From the IMG/VR virus record IMGVR_UViG_3300020578_000174, positions 1-40,671 of that record: a DNA stretch of 40,671 nucleotides, one strand, 5' to 3'. A program made the position numbers and the translations under genes. Under the pieces are notes generated by a model. That model was not told the origin of the DNA and searched no databases. It was given only the letters and a program-made list of their open reading frames with translations. Position 1 is the first letter of the stretch; the number at the start of each line of letters is the position of its first letter. Source of the DNA: a virus. This document shows, in pieces, positions 33,138 through 40,671 of the stretch.

Positions 33138-33624
33138 AGCCGAATCTGAGTGTATCCGCTGCGGCGAAGACCTGGCGGAGACGTACCGCGTCGAGCGCGT
33201 GGAGCGGGACGTGTTCGTCATCAACGCGGTCAGCGCGGAGTGGCAGAGGGGCCCACGCGTGTTCCCCGAGAGCATCGTCACCCGCTCTCACCAGCTCGTG
33301 CTGTGTGATGACTGCTTCGGCAAGGAGTACACGCGGGCGAAGCGGGCGTGTACCGCGTGGCCACGCCGTTGCAATATCTGCGCGGCCGACCTCGATGATG
33401 ACAACACCTACTTCTTCCGCATCACGCTGACCGAGTTGATGCCGTTCGGAGGCGAGGGGGACGAGATCATCCTCGAAGAGCGGGTACCCCCGCACGCGCT
33501 GACACCCGACGTGTTCATCTGCACCACCTGCACGGAGGAGCACGTCGGGTTCGCCAACGCGTGCTTCATCGCTGACATTGATGTCGACGATGACGACGAC
33601 GACGAGATCGTGACGCGCACCTAG
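33127..33624 (+). CDS. Tandem zinc-ribbon protein with acidic tail, 165 aa
   Basis: Two zinc ribbons of the same layout: C9-x2-C12 with C60-x2-C63, and C82-x2-C85 with C132-x2-C135. The loop between Cys pairs is 47 residues in the first and 46 in the second, so this is an internal duplication. The protein ends with an acidic run of Asp and Glu before IVTRT. Such folds bind nucleic acid or RNA polymerase. The stop shares its CTAG with the stop of the portal gene on the other strand. Its location next to the polymerase makes a transcription role attractive but unproven. Confidence 0.75.
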   Translation: MQHKAESECIRCGEDLAETYRVERVERDVFVINAVSAEWQRGPRVFPESIVTRSHQLVLCDDCFGKEYTRAKRACTAWPRRCNICAADLDDDNTYFFRITLTELMPFGGEGDEIILEERVPPHALTPDVFICTTCTEEHVGFANACFIADIDVDDDDDDEIVTRT

Positions 33625-35684
33625 TAACCGACCTTGCGCGCGGGCGTCGCGCGTGACGGCTTCTGCTGCGCCATCGGGTTGGTCATCGGGTTGAGCGGGT
33701 TGCTCTGGTCGCCCTTACGCCCGTTGATTATATTAGCTACGATCTGATGCAGCTGCGGGTTAGCGGTGGACATCTGCTGTAGCTGTTGCTGTTGTCTATC
33801 GGGCGGCAGGCTCATGATATAGGTGGCCGCTCGTTTAGCGACATACGTGATGTCCAGGTTCGACGCCGTCGCCACACCCTGCCTCCCGTCAGCCTGCCAC
33901 GGCGGTACGCCGGTCTGCGGCGCTTGACGACCGTTCCTAGAGTACGCCGTGGCGCCTTGTGGGAATCCAGGCGCTACGCTCTCGCCGGTCAGCGCGCCGT
34001 TCGGGAGCGCGCCGTTGGAGCGCACGCTCTGGTTGGTCTGCGCCGCCATCATGGTCTGCTGCTGCTGTTGCTGCTCCGCTTCCTGCTCCTGCTGCAGCTT
34101 CGCTTGAAGCTTCTGCGATTCAGCCTGACCGCGCACCTGTTGGAGCTGCGACTGCCCCTGGTAACGCGTGTTGATGTCCATGATGTCGCCCTGGATATGC
34201 GCCTGCTGAACCTGCATGCGGCGCTGCAGCTCCAGCATCATGCCACGCTCCTCGTCCATCTTGCGGCGCTCGATCTCGGGGTCGAAGCCGAGGTCCTCGA
34301 GCAGCGTGCGCTCCGACAGCTTCTGCGCTTGCGCTAGCTGGAAGTACAACATCGTGCGCTGCATGTCGTCCGCCATCTTGAACGGGCGGAAGTCGCCGTC
34401 GATGTCTGGGTAGCCCATGAAGGCCGCGATCTTGCCAAGGACGAAATCGAACACGAGCTCACGCTGGTCGTCGATATAGCCGAGGAACTTGTTGTGGAGC
34501 TGGAACATCGTCAGGTTCGTACCGCTGAACTGTATCCCGCCGAACACGAACTCGGGCGGGACACCCATGCCGGCGATGATGTGCTCCATCCACACCCTGT
34601 ACTCTTGGTGCAGGATCAGCGCGCGACCGTCTCCGCCTATTGTCTGCACGCCGAGGGGCATGGGCATAACAGGGATGCGGTTCGGGTCCAGCTTCCACTG
34701 CGAGAGCTGCTTGGTGACCTCCTGCTTCCAGTCCTGCAGGTTGACCATGCTGTAAGGGTCGGACGTAGCTGTGCCCGCCTGCGGGAACACGATCCGCAAC
34801 GGCACGATGTGCTCCTGCGCGATCGCCTCCTGGCTCCTGCGCAGAACGCCAAGATAGTGCAGGTCCTTCAGCACGGGCATGATGAGCGGCGTGCCCCAGC
34901 CCATAGACTTCTGCGCCAAGGTGGGGCGACGGAAGTGATACAGGTTGTCACGACTCAGAACGATCTTCTTCTGTGTCTGCACCGCGCGGATGAACACGTC
35001 GGGGAGGTCCTCAACACGGTGCTTCTTGCCCATGCGGATGTCGTTCTGCACATCGGGGGCCACATCGTAGAAGTACTCCGTCTTGCCTGTGATATCGTCG
35101 TGCGTGATGTCGATGCGCTCCGGGTCCCACCGTATCACCTTGATGTCACGCACGCTACGCAGGTACTGATCTCGCACCTTGGCGAAGCCGACGAAGCCGC
35201 AATTCGCGCACGTGAGCTGATACTTTTGGCCCACCCACTTGTACTTGGTGTTCTTCGCCTTAATGTCATGCGTGTGTTTGCACTGCGAGCACGAGAGGAA
35301 CTTTCGGAACGGGAACATGACGGAGACAAACGCGTTACCGTAAGTGTAGTAGTCCAGGCCCATCTCGACGCGCAGCGACTTTAGGTTGATGTGCTGCGCG
35401 ATGCGCGTGTACTTCTTCCGCAGGACGTCGTTGTCGGTCTTGAATGTGACGGGCGTGACGGGGTACTCCGCCATCTTGGTTACGGCTGCGTTCACCGCTG
35501 GATTGGTGAGGAAGTAGTATCTACACCAGTGGAACATGTTCTTGACCGACGTGGGCAGGTACGCCTGCCCCTGGTCGAAGAACGGATGTGGGTACTTCGG
35601 CGCGTTGAACGCGCGCGCGTTGTCCGCGCCGGTCGTTGCGCTGTACTGCGTACCGCGCCCGCCGTATCCAAGTGGCCTGCTCAT
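33621..35684 (-). CDS. Portal protein with inserted zinc ribbon
   Basis: A 687-aa protein. The N-terminal half has typical portal stretches (FFLTNPAVNAAVTKMAEYPV-like helix near 58-77; LDYYTYGNAFVSVMF). A zinc ribbon (C132, C135, C159, C162) is inserted after the early beta region. The core contains MGWGTPLIMPVLKDL and GVPPEFVFGG, typical of portal clip/wing segments in large myoviruses. The C-terminal 200 residues are Gln-rich and helical, as in portal barrels, ending in a Pro/Asn-rich tail. It forms the dodecameric DNA gateway that binds the terminase. The ATG overlaps the upstream stop (ATGA). Confidence 0.85.
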   Translation of the reverse strand: MSRPLGYGGRGTQYSATTGADNARAFNAPKYPHPFFDQGQAYLPTSVKNMFHWCRYYFLTNPAVNAAVTKMAEYPVTPVTFKTDNDVLRKKYTRIAQHINLKSLRVEMGLDYYTYGNAFVSVMFPFRKFLSCSQCKHTHDIKAKNTKYKWVGQKYQLTCANCGFVGFAKVRDQYLRSVRDIKVIRWDPERIDITHDDITGKTEYFYDVAPDVQNDIRMGKKHRVEDLPDVFIRAVQTQKKIVLSRDNLYHFRRPTLAQKSMGWGTPLIMPVLKDLHYLGVLRRSQEAIAQEHIVPLRIVFPQAGTATSDPYSMVNLQDWKQEVTKQLSQWKLDPNRIPVMPMPLGVQTIGGDGRALILHQEYRVWMEHIIAGMGVPPEFVFGGIQFSGTNLTMFQLHNKFLGYIDDQRELVFDFVLGKIAAFMGYPDIDGDFRPFKMADDMQRTMLYFQLAQAQKLSERTLLEDLGFDPEIERRKMDEERGMMLELQRRMQVQQAHIQGDIMDINTRYQGQSQLQQVRGQAESQKLQAKLQQEQEAEQQQQQQTMMAAQTNQSVRSNGALPNGALTGESVAPGFPQGATAYSRNGRQAPQTGVPPWQADGRQGVATASNLDITYVAKRAATYIMSLPPDRQQQQLQQMSTANPQLHQIVANIINGRKGDQSNPLNPMTNPMAQQKPSRATPARKVGY

Positions 35685-36400
35685 ACTGCGCTAGACCCCG
35701 CCTGCCTAGGTGCGGAGCGCACCATCTCGTGCGACACGTCGCCGGCGGCTACACCACGGACCTTCGAGACCGCCTTGTCCGCGACCCGTCCCGCAGCGGC
35801 GCCTACTCGCTTCCCGACGCTCTGCCCGACCATACCTAGACCCATCTGCGCGGTCATGCCCAAGCCCCCGCCGCCGAAGCGAGCTGTTACGCTCGGCGGT
35901 AACGCGGTCAGCAGGTTGCCCGCCGCCCCGCCTAGCACAGCGCCGATACGTTCCGTACGAGATCTACCTGCACCTGTCGCGTCGATAGCCTGTGTCGCGT
36001 TCATGGCGTCGGGCAGCAGCGCGGTCGCCATGCCCAAACGCGCGCCTTGGGGAATATACCTACCGCGCAGCCCCGACCCCATCGCCACGTTCCCGCCGCT
36101 GCCGCGCGAGCTCTGCCACGCCGCGTTAAATATCCTGCCAGGCGCCTTGAGCGCGCCACCCTGTGTTAGGCCCCTAGCTTGCTCGCGCAGAACGCTCATA
36201 TTCTGGCGGAAGGACAAGTTCTGCGCGCCGACGCCGCCCGGCGTCAGTCGTGAGAGCTGCTGAGGCGTCAGCTGTGAGCCCTGTGCCCGCATGAACTGTT
36301 GCATCTGCGCAGGGTCGAGGCCCTGCACCACCTCAGCGGCCGCCCGACCCGTCGTCTGGCCCGATAGGATTGGCGCTAAGCGTTGAGCTATGTCTGACAT
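35681..36400 (-). CDS. Gly/Ala/Gln-rich virion protein upstream of the portal
   Basis: A 239-aa protein. The first 75 residues are Gln-rich and helical (DPAQMQQFMRAQGSQL). Residues about 145-215 form Gly/Ala zipper segments (RIGAVLGGAAGNLLTAL, then GLGMVGQSVGKRVGAAAGRV). It resembles the neighbouring glycine-zipper proteins in composition but lacks the YGxYRG end and the EKxA motif. The start at 36400 has GGAGG six bases upstream, located inside the end of the 280-aa gene, giving a 68-bp overlap. Possibly a membrane-active or inner virion protein. Function unknown. Confidence 0.65.
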   Translation of the reverse strand: MSDIAQRLAPILSGQTTGRAAAEVVQGLDPAQMQQFMRAQGSQLTPQQLSRLTPGGVGAQNLSFRQNMSVLREQARGLTQGGALKAPGRIFNAAWQSSRGSGGNVAMGSGLRGRYIPQGARLGMATALLPDAMNATQAIDATGAGRSRTERIGAVLGGAAGNLLTALPPSVTARFGGGGLGMTAQMGLGMVGQSVGKRVGAAAGRVADKAVSKVRGVAAGDVSHEMVRSAPRQAGSSAV

Positions 36401-37175
36401 CTCGAACCTCCTTCATATCTTTCTCGTACAGCGCCATCATGCGCTTACGGAGGCTATTCGCGTCAAGCAGCTTGGCGACCTGCACGTCCACGTCGGTGAT
36501 GTCGAGCTGCACAGTGTCCAAGTCCAGCACGGCCAATGCCTCGTACTTCGTGGCGATCGGCGCGTAGTCGTACAGACTGTAACGCTCGATGTCCCCGCCG
36601 CGCTGCTCTAGTCCGCTGAGCGGAGCGTCTTTTAGTTCGCCGTCCTCGTACCTGCCCACGCATAGGTCACAGCGCCCGTCGATAAGATCGTCGAGCTCGC
36701 GCCCACCGTGCTCCCTGCACGTGTACATCTGCGGGCATAGATACGGCATCGCGAACGTCAGTGGATCCGGCAGGTACAAGAACTCGTCCGTCGCGGCGCA
36801 CGCTGCGATGTACTTCTTCACGTTCTCGGTGAACGTCACGATTCGGCAGTGCCGCAGACAATCCACCGCGACCGCGCACTCGGCCACGGTGAGCGGCTGA
36901 CGTATCTCGAAGTTTGTGATCTCACCATTGAACGCCTGCGCGACGTTCTCGAAGATCTCCCAGTCAGCCCACGGTCCTATGGTCGTGCGCGCGCAGCGAT
37001 ACGCCGCGAGCTTATGGGAGCAGAGCTCCGTTGACGCGAACCCGTGCATGCGGAGCTCGTCGCGTAAGGCGCGCTGCTCCCACGTCAGCCACTCGTCTCC
37101 GAACAGCATGTCGCACGCAGCGCCTAGCGCGACCGCGTGTGTGCGGTCGTCGGAGAAGAAGTCACTTCTGAGCAT
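36333..37175 (-). CDS. Cys-rich virion-block protein, 280 aa
   Basis: Soluble mixed protein with several Cys/His: LCPQMYTCREHGG followed by GRCDLCVG suggests a zinc site near residues 147-172. The N-terminal third is helical. Two starts compete: the ATG at 37175, or a GTG at 37187 four codons upstream; neither has a good ribosome site. It overlaps the 253-aa gene by 14 bp and the 239-aa gene by 68 bp. In the portal region, so probably a virion or assembly protein. Family not recognised. Confidence 0.6.
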   Translation of the reverse strand: MLRSDFFSDDRTHAVALGAACDMLFGDEWLTWEQRALRDELRMHGFASTELCSHKLAAYRCARTTIGPWADWEIFENVAQAFNGEITNFEIRQPLTVAECAVAVDCLRHCRIVTFTENVKKYIAACAATDEFLYLPDPLTFAMPYLCPQMYTCREHGGRELDDLIDGRCDLCVGRYEDGELKDAPLSGLEQRGGDIERYSLYDYAPIATKYEALAVLDLDTVQLDITDVDVQVAKLLDANSLRKRMMALYEKDMKEVRDVRHSSTLSANPIGPDDGSGGR

Positions 37176-37923
37176 TGCCGATGTCACTCGCCATCATGCG
37201 GCTCAGGCGCTCGGACGGCCGCTCGTAGACCTGCTCCTCCGCGATGTTGCCAGCGACCGTGAACCGCGAGATGCCCGGGCCCGTATCGCCCGTGATCACA
37301 TTGTCGGTCACCATGCGCGTAATAATAGACTTATGCGGGTCGGGCAGCGACATGAAGACCTGCCACCCGTCCTGCCCAAAGAGCCCCTCGGCTGTGTGCA
37401 CGTCGAACTGCTTGAGCAGCGCGCTGCGGTTCTCGCTCGGCATCACCCAATTCTGGTACTGAGACTTGGTGATGCGCTCGCTCGTCGGGCTGATCCATGT
37501 CGCCTCGCCGGACAACTCCTCCGCGGTCTTCACGCTCATGAAGACGGAGTCAAACGGGTCGGGGACGCGGCTGTAATCCCTGATGTGGTGGTGCGAGTCG
37601 AAGTCCTCGAGCATCTCCATCACGCTGAGCGGCGGCATGTGCTGCGCGTGCTTCACTAGGATCGCTAGCTCGTCGTCCACAGTGCCGTTCAAGAGATACG
37701 AGCGCATCCGAATAGCGGGCTCTATGGGGCGGGGAACCGCGTAGGCGTAGTGCGCCACCTTCTCCGAGACGGGCTCGTCTAGCTCGTGTGAGCGCGCCGC
37801 GAGGCCCGCGGCGAACACCGCCCGCTCTGTCGGCGCGAATCGCTTGTAGTGGTCCTCGAAGTAGCGTGACGCGGTCTTCACCTGCGTGCGCGTCTCCACG
37901 GGGTATCGTCCAAGGAGCTTCAT
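37162..37923 (-). CDS. Unassigned virion-block protein, first gene of the leftward block
   Basis: A 253-aa protein from the ATG at 37923, chosen because GGAGG lies five bases upstream. A longer frame from 37977 has no ribosome site and begins inside an AT-rich promoter-like element, so it is less likely. The protein contains VKTAS, SEKVAHYAYA and VKHAQH, the K-x-A motifs of the virion proteins, and is otherwise a mixed helical protein (EEQVYERPSERLSRMMASD at the end). It overlaps the next gene by 14 bp. Function unknown. Confidence 0.6.
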   Translation of the reverse strand: MKLLGRYPVETRTQVKTASRYFEDHYKRFAPTERAVFAAGLAARSHELDEPVSEKVAHYAYAVPRPIEPAIRMRSYLLNGTVDDELAILVKHAQHMPPLSVMEMLEDFDSHHHIRDYSRVPDPFDSVFMSVKTAEELSGEATWISPTSERITKSQYQNWVMPSENRSALLKQFDVHTAEGLFGQDGWQVFMSLPDPHKSIITRMVTDNVITGDTGPGISRFTVAGNIAEEQVYERPSERLSRMMASDIGNAQK

Positions 37924-37964
37924 CGTCGCCTCCGGGGGCAGGTCTAAGAGTTCAGCAGTGTCGT

Positions 37965-37981
37965 GTGATAATAGCATACCC
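37965..37981 (-). promoter_or_regulatory. AT-rich promoter-like element in a divergent gap
   Basis: The minus strand has TATTAT (37973-37968) and the plus strand GATAAT (37967-37972), five of six matches to a -10 box in each direction, between the 253-aa gene and the rightward operon at 38003. It shares TCG(C/T)GTGATAA with the element upstream of the RNA polymerase (32522-32531). No clear -35 is visible, so a phage-specific promoter is possible. Confidence 0.35.
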
Positions 37982-38002
37982 GTCCCACAAAGCGAGGTTC
38001 AT

Positions 38003-38533
38003 GTGAAATCTCCAGATCGCGGCGACGCGCCGCTCTGCTACGGCGACGAGGGAATGTACTCGGAGGCGAACGGCGACTGCAGGTTCTGCCCGTTCCGTGT
38101 GCAGTGCGGCAACATCGTGATGACGGCCCCACCACCCGTCGCGCACGCGCCACCTCCACCCTCACCGCCACCACCTCCCCCTCCGTCCCCTGCGCGCGTT
38201 GCGCCACAGCCAGCCCCCGCGCCCCCAGCGAAAGGCTCACCCATGCCCCCACCACGCGCCTACACGCAACCTGCGCAGCCCACACCTACCTACACGCAGC
38301 CCGCAGCGGGCGCCTACAGCTACGGATACCGCACGCAGCAACCAGCGCCTGCGGTGGCCCCTGCGTCCGCGATCATCCGCCCAGCCAAGTTCAACCACGC
38401 TAAGCCGCTCCTGCAGCAGTACGGCACGTATGTGATGTACGATGTGGCTGAGGTGCTGGTCAACCGCGCGGGAGACCTGATCCGCTCCTGCCGTGACGAG
38501 TATGAGCGCGAGCTCATGGGCGAGAACAAATGA
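38003..38533 (+). CDS. Cys-cluster protein with polyproline linker, 176 aa
   Basis: Begins at GTG 38003 with GAGG five bases upstream, on the opposite strand to the 253-aa gene. The first 45 residues hold a cysteine cluster C-x13-C-x2-C-x5-C (LCYGDEG...CRFCPFRVQC), suggestive of zinc or iron-sulfur binding. Then comes about 80 residues of Pro/Ala/Tyr/Gln-rich linker with runs of proline and a helical domain (LLQQYGTYVMYDVAEVLVNR). The stop overlaps the helicase start (ATGA), so it is coupled to that gene. It may recruit partners to the helicase. Function unknown. Confidence 0.65.
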   Translation: MKSPDRGDAPLCYGDEGMYSEANGDCRFCPFRVQCGNIVMTAPPPVAHAPPPPSPPPPPPPSPARVAPQPAPAPPAKGSPMPPPRAYTQPAQPTPTYTQPAAGAYSYGYRTQQPAPAVAPASAIIRPAKFNHAKPLLQQYGTYVMYDVAEVLVNRAGDLIRSCRDEYERELMGENK

Positions 38534-39897
38534 GCCTCGTCTCGGCGGAGGAGCTCGCGCAGCACCCCGACACCGTCGTGGTCGATGGGCACTTCAAGTA
38601 CCTGCCGAAGTCGAAGGTCAATGTGCGCGTGTTGCGCTTCAGCCTCGCCTATGGTGACGCGCCGAGCGAGGCGGTCGTGCTCGATCACCACGTCCGCGTC
38701 CCGCTCTACTGTCCAGCGGACGTCCCCAGCTTGGTCGCGCACGTCACGGAGCCCGCCCGCGCGCAGTCGTTCCCGATGTGGGCGCATGACACCAAGCCGC
38801 TGACGCAACCGCGCCCGCACCAGGTGGAGCCGCTAGCGCGGCTGCGCGCCTTCGGGAGCGGCGTGCTCAACCTCGGCTGCGGCTACGGCAAGACCGTCGT
38901 GGCGCTGTACTACGCCGCGGAGTTCCGACGCCGCACCCTCGTGGTGGTCAACCAGATCAACCTGATCTCACAGTGGATGGGCGAAGCGAAGACGCACCTC
39001 GGCATGGGCGCAGACCGCGTTGGTGCTGTGCGCGCGGGCAAGTGGGACTACAAGAAAGACTTGGTCATCGCGTCGATCCACACGCTGTGTCGCTCGCCGG
39101 CGCCCGCCGACTTCTTCGAGCAGTTCGGGCTCGTGGTCTTTGACGAGTGCCACCACCTCAGCGCGCCGATGTTCAAGGAGCTAGCGCACCGCTTCAGCGG
39201 TGAGCGCGTCGGGTTGAGCGCCACGCCCGCTCGCGAAGATGGGCTCGAGCAGGTGTTCCTCAACCACCTCGGCCCCGTGGTCTACTCCAAGACGGACCAA
39301 GAGCTCGTGCCGCGCGTCATCTTCGCGCGCTCCAGCGTGGACGCGGACTTCGCGGAGCGCCCCGATGTGCTGGACAGCATCGGGCAGATCAACCACCGCA
39401 GGCTCTGCGCGGAGCTCGGGGCGGACGCGGCGCGCGACGCGCTCTGCAAGGCGTGGATCGAGGTGCTCCGCGACGCAGGGCACCACGTGCTGTGCCTGAG
39501 CCACAGCGTCGAGCACGTGGAGCGGCTCGCGGGCGAGATCGCGGACTGCGGGCTGGCGGCGGGCAGCGTCGCGGCGGAGGAGCGCGCGGCGCAGATCGCC
39601 TCGCACCGCGTCTCGGTGGCGACGCTCGATATCGCCGCCGAGGCCCTCAACGTCCCGTCGCTCAGCGCGCTCGTCATCTTGACACCCTTCGGGGCGCGCT
39701 TGCACGGTAACGTGCTCCAACAGGCGCTCGGACGAATCCAACGGCGGCACCCCGACAAGCAGCACCCCGTGGCGGTCTTCATCGACGACCACGAGGTAGG
39801 CATGTGTCGGGGGCTGCTCAACCAAGTGCGGCGCGTGTTGCGCTCATGGGGGTACGAGTATGAAGTCAGACAACCCGACAGCCCTGCTGCTCTCTGA
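38530..39897 (+). CDS. Superfamily 2 DNA/RNA helicase (XPB/UvsW-like)
   Basis: A 455-aa enzyme with clear SF2 motifs: PRPHQVE (Q-motif-like, 95-100), Walker A GCGYGKT (116-122), DECHH (205-209), LSATPAR (229-235) and the C-terminal motif VI QQALGRIQR (397-405). The DEcH variant and short form resemble phage UvsW and XPB-type helicases that unwind branched DNA in recombination and replication restart. A 90-aa N-terminal domain precedes the helicase core. It overlaps the next gene by 38 bp and is coupled to the previous one. Acts in the cytoplasm on DNA. Confidence 0.9.
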   Translation: MSLVSAEELAQHPDTVVVDGHFKYLPKSKVNVRVLRFSLAYGDAPSEAVVLDHHVRVPLYCPADVPSLVAHVTEPARAQSFPMWAHDTKPLTQPRPHQVEPLARLRAFGSGVLNLGCGYGKTVVALYYAAEFRRRTLVVVNQINLISQWMGEAKTHLGMGADRVGAVRAGKWDYKKDLVIASIHTLCRSPAPADFFEQFGLVVFDECHHLSAPMFKELAHRFSGERVGLSATPAREDGLEQVFLNHLGPVVYSKTDQELVPRVIFARSSVDADFAERPDVLDSIGQINHRRLCAELGADAARDALCKAWIEVLRDAGHHVLCLSHSVEHVERLAGEIADCGLAAGSVAAEERAAQIASHRVSVATLDIAAEALNVPSLSALVILTPFGARLHGNVLQQALGRIQRRHPDKQHPVAVFIDDHEVGMCRGLLNQVRRVLRSWGYEYEVRQPDSPAAL

Positions 39898-40540
39898 GTA
39901 TCGAGACTGCCAGCGCTGCAAGCTCTCCGAGTGCCGCAACCGCGTCGTCCGCGGCTCGGGCAACCCGCGCGCCAAGGTGTTCGTCGTCGTGGACACACCG
40001 TCCGAGGCTGAGGACCGCGTTGGTCACTACAACACCGCCGACATACGCTGGCTGATCAACCTGTTCCGACAGGCGCTGCGGCTCGATATGCCGATCGCCG
40101 CGGCGGCGGAGAAGTTCTTCTCCGAGGCGTTCATCACCTCCGCTGTGATGTGTCGCCCGTCTATCCTCGTGGGCGACAAGGCGGGCGACGCGCGCGACCC
40201 GAAGTGGTCCGAGATCAAGGCGTGCCGCGAGCGGCTGCTGCAGCAGATCTACCACGTGGACCCGCACATCATCGTGGGGTGTGGCAAGTTCGCCCTGCAG
40301 GCGCTGTGCGGCACGTCGTCTGCACCGTCAGCGAAGACAGGGAGGCTGAACGAGATGATCACCATCTCCGTCCCCGGCGAGTTCTCCGACGTGCCGTACT
40401 CCGTGATCCCTGCGCCCGACCCGCAGGCTGCGAGGCGTCGTGGGGACTACGACGATCCGAATGGCACGGTGGCGGCGCTCGGCAACGCGCTCGGCGCGGC
40501 GTGGGCGGTTCGCGACGCGCTCGAGGCTGAAGACAGATGA
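39860..40540 (+). CDS. Uracil-DNA glycosylase-superfamily protein with 4Fe-4S cysteines
   Basis: A 226-aa protein. Four cysteines at 17, 20, 98 and 122 (CQRCKL; VMCRPS; KACRERL) match the 4Fe-4S layout of family 4 uracil-DNA glycosylases, and a DPHIIVGCGKFALQAL segment matches the family core. However the usual GEAPG-type motif is VVDTPSEAED here, and the HPS-type motif near the end is not visible (VIPAPDPQAA). Enzymatic activity is therefore doubtful; a non-catalytic DNA-binding or modified-base role is possible. The gene overlaps the helicase by 38 bp, so it likely works with replication or repair. Confidence 0.72.
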   Translation: MKSDNPTALLLSEYRDCQRCKLSECRNRVVRGSGNPRAKVFVVVDTPSEAEDRVGHYNTADIRWLINLFRQALRLDMPIAAAAEKFFSEAFITSAVMCRPSILVGDKAGDARDPKWSEIKACRERLLQQIYHVDPHIIVGCGKFALQALCGTSSAPSAKTGRLNEMITISVPGEFSDVPYSVIPAPDPQAARRRGDYDDPNGTVAALGNALGAAWAVRDALEAEDR

Positions 40541-40671
40541 TACGGCAGCTGCTCTTCCGCGTGTTGCGGAACCAAGACAACGATGTAGCGCGCCAGCTCT
40601 TGGCGCCGAAGGAGGACGACATGGGCGACCACGGATCACCAGACGCAGAGATCAGGTCCTTGACCGCGCTG
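40537..40671 (+). CDS. Start of an unknown gene (cut by window edge)
   Basis: The ATG at 40537 overlaps the stop of the glycosylase-like gene (ATGA), and the frame stays open to the window end (45 residues seen). A second ATG in the same frame at 40621 has AAGGAGG at ideal distance and may be the true start. The visible part is charged and helical (RVLRNQDNDVARQLL). Too little is seen to assign a function; it continues the rightward operon. Confidence 0.5.
   Translation, partial: MIRQLLFRVLRNQDNDVARQLLAPKEDDMGDHGSPDAEIRSLTAL

Noticed and set aside
37924-37977. Longer N-terminus of the 253-aa protein
   Set aside because: No ribosome site at 37977 and it starts within a promoter-like AT-rich element; GGAGG before 37923 is much better.
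1-40671. Integrase, attachment sites, insertion sequences or lysis genes
   Set aside because: No recombinase catalytic motifs, no flanking direct repeats, no holin/endolysin motifs were seen. The HTH gene alone is not evidence of lysogeny.

Overview
The window looks like one arm of a large, dense, high-GC genome of a contractile-tailed bacteriophage (myovirus, probably jumbo class). It carries portal, large terminase, prohead protease, HK97-type major capsid, decoration protein, tail sheath, tail tube and central spike genes, and no host housekeeping genes. The host cannot be identified; the GC-rich third codon positions only suggest a high-GC bacterium.

Layout. A leftward (minus-strand) virion block runs from about 37.9 kb to the left edge. 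In transcription order it holds three unassigned virion genes, one of them overlapping the portal gene (37.9-33.6 kb). A 2096-residue RNA polymerase follows that fuses bacterial-type beta and beta' (32.5-26.2 kb), then the central spike, a 692-aa virion protein and two small genes. Next come the large terminase, a set of Ala/Gly-rich candidate inner-virion proteins around the prohead protease (19.0-11.4 kb), decoration protein and major capsid. Two tRNA genes (Thr-UGU and Leu-UAG), neck or connector genes, tail sheath, tail tube and a gene cut by the left edge complete it. Most neighbours overlap by 1-4 bases (ATGA, TGATG, TAATG).

Rightward genes interrupt this block. An HTH-domain gene and a 104-aa gene flank the terminase on the opposite strand. 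A cluster of three small genes, two of them zinc-ribbon proteins, diverges from the RNA polymerase. At the right edge a rightward operon encodes a Cys-cluster/polyproline protein, an SF2 helicase, a 4Fe-4S uracil-DNA-glycosylase-like protein and the start of another gene.

The most interesting system is the polymerase plus its surroundings. It is a single-chain, compact beta-beta' enzyme with intact catalytic NADFDGD, trigger-loop and C-terminal zinc sites. It lacks the N-terminal beta' zinc domain at the fusion junction, and it is translationally coupled to the tail spike gene, which suggests it is packaged in the virion. Around the capsid genes several proteins share a glycine-zipper module ending in a YGxYRG-like motif. 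Many of them also carry the tetrapeptide E-K-x-A, which I did not find in the polymerase, capsid, portal, terminase or helicase. I propose that E-K-x-A is a prohead-protease or packaging signal and that the glycine-zipper proteins are membrane-inserting ejection proteins; both ideas are inference.
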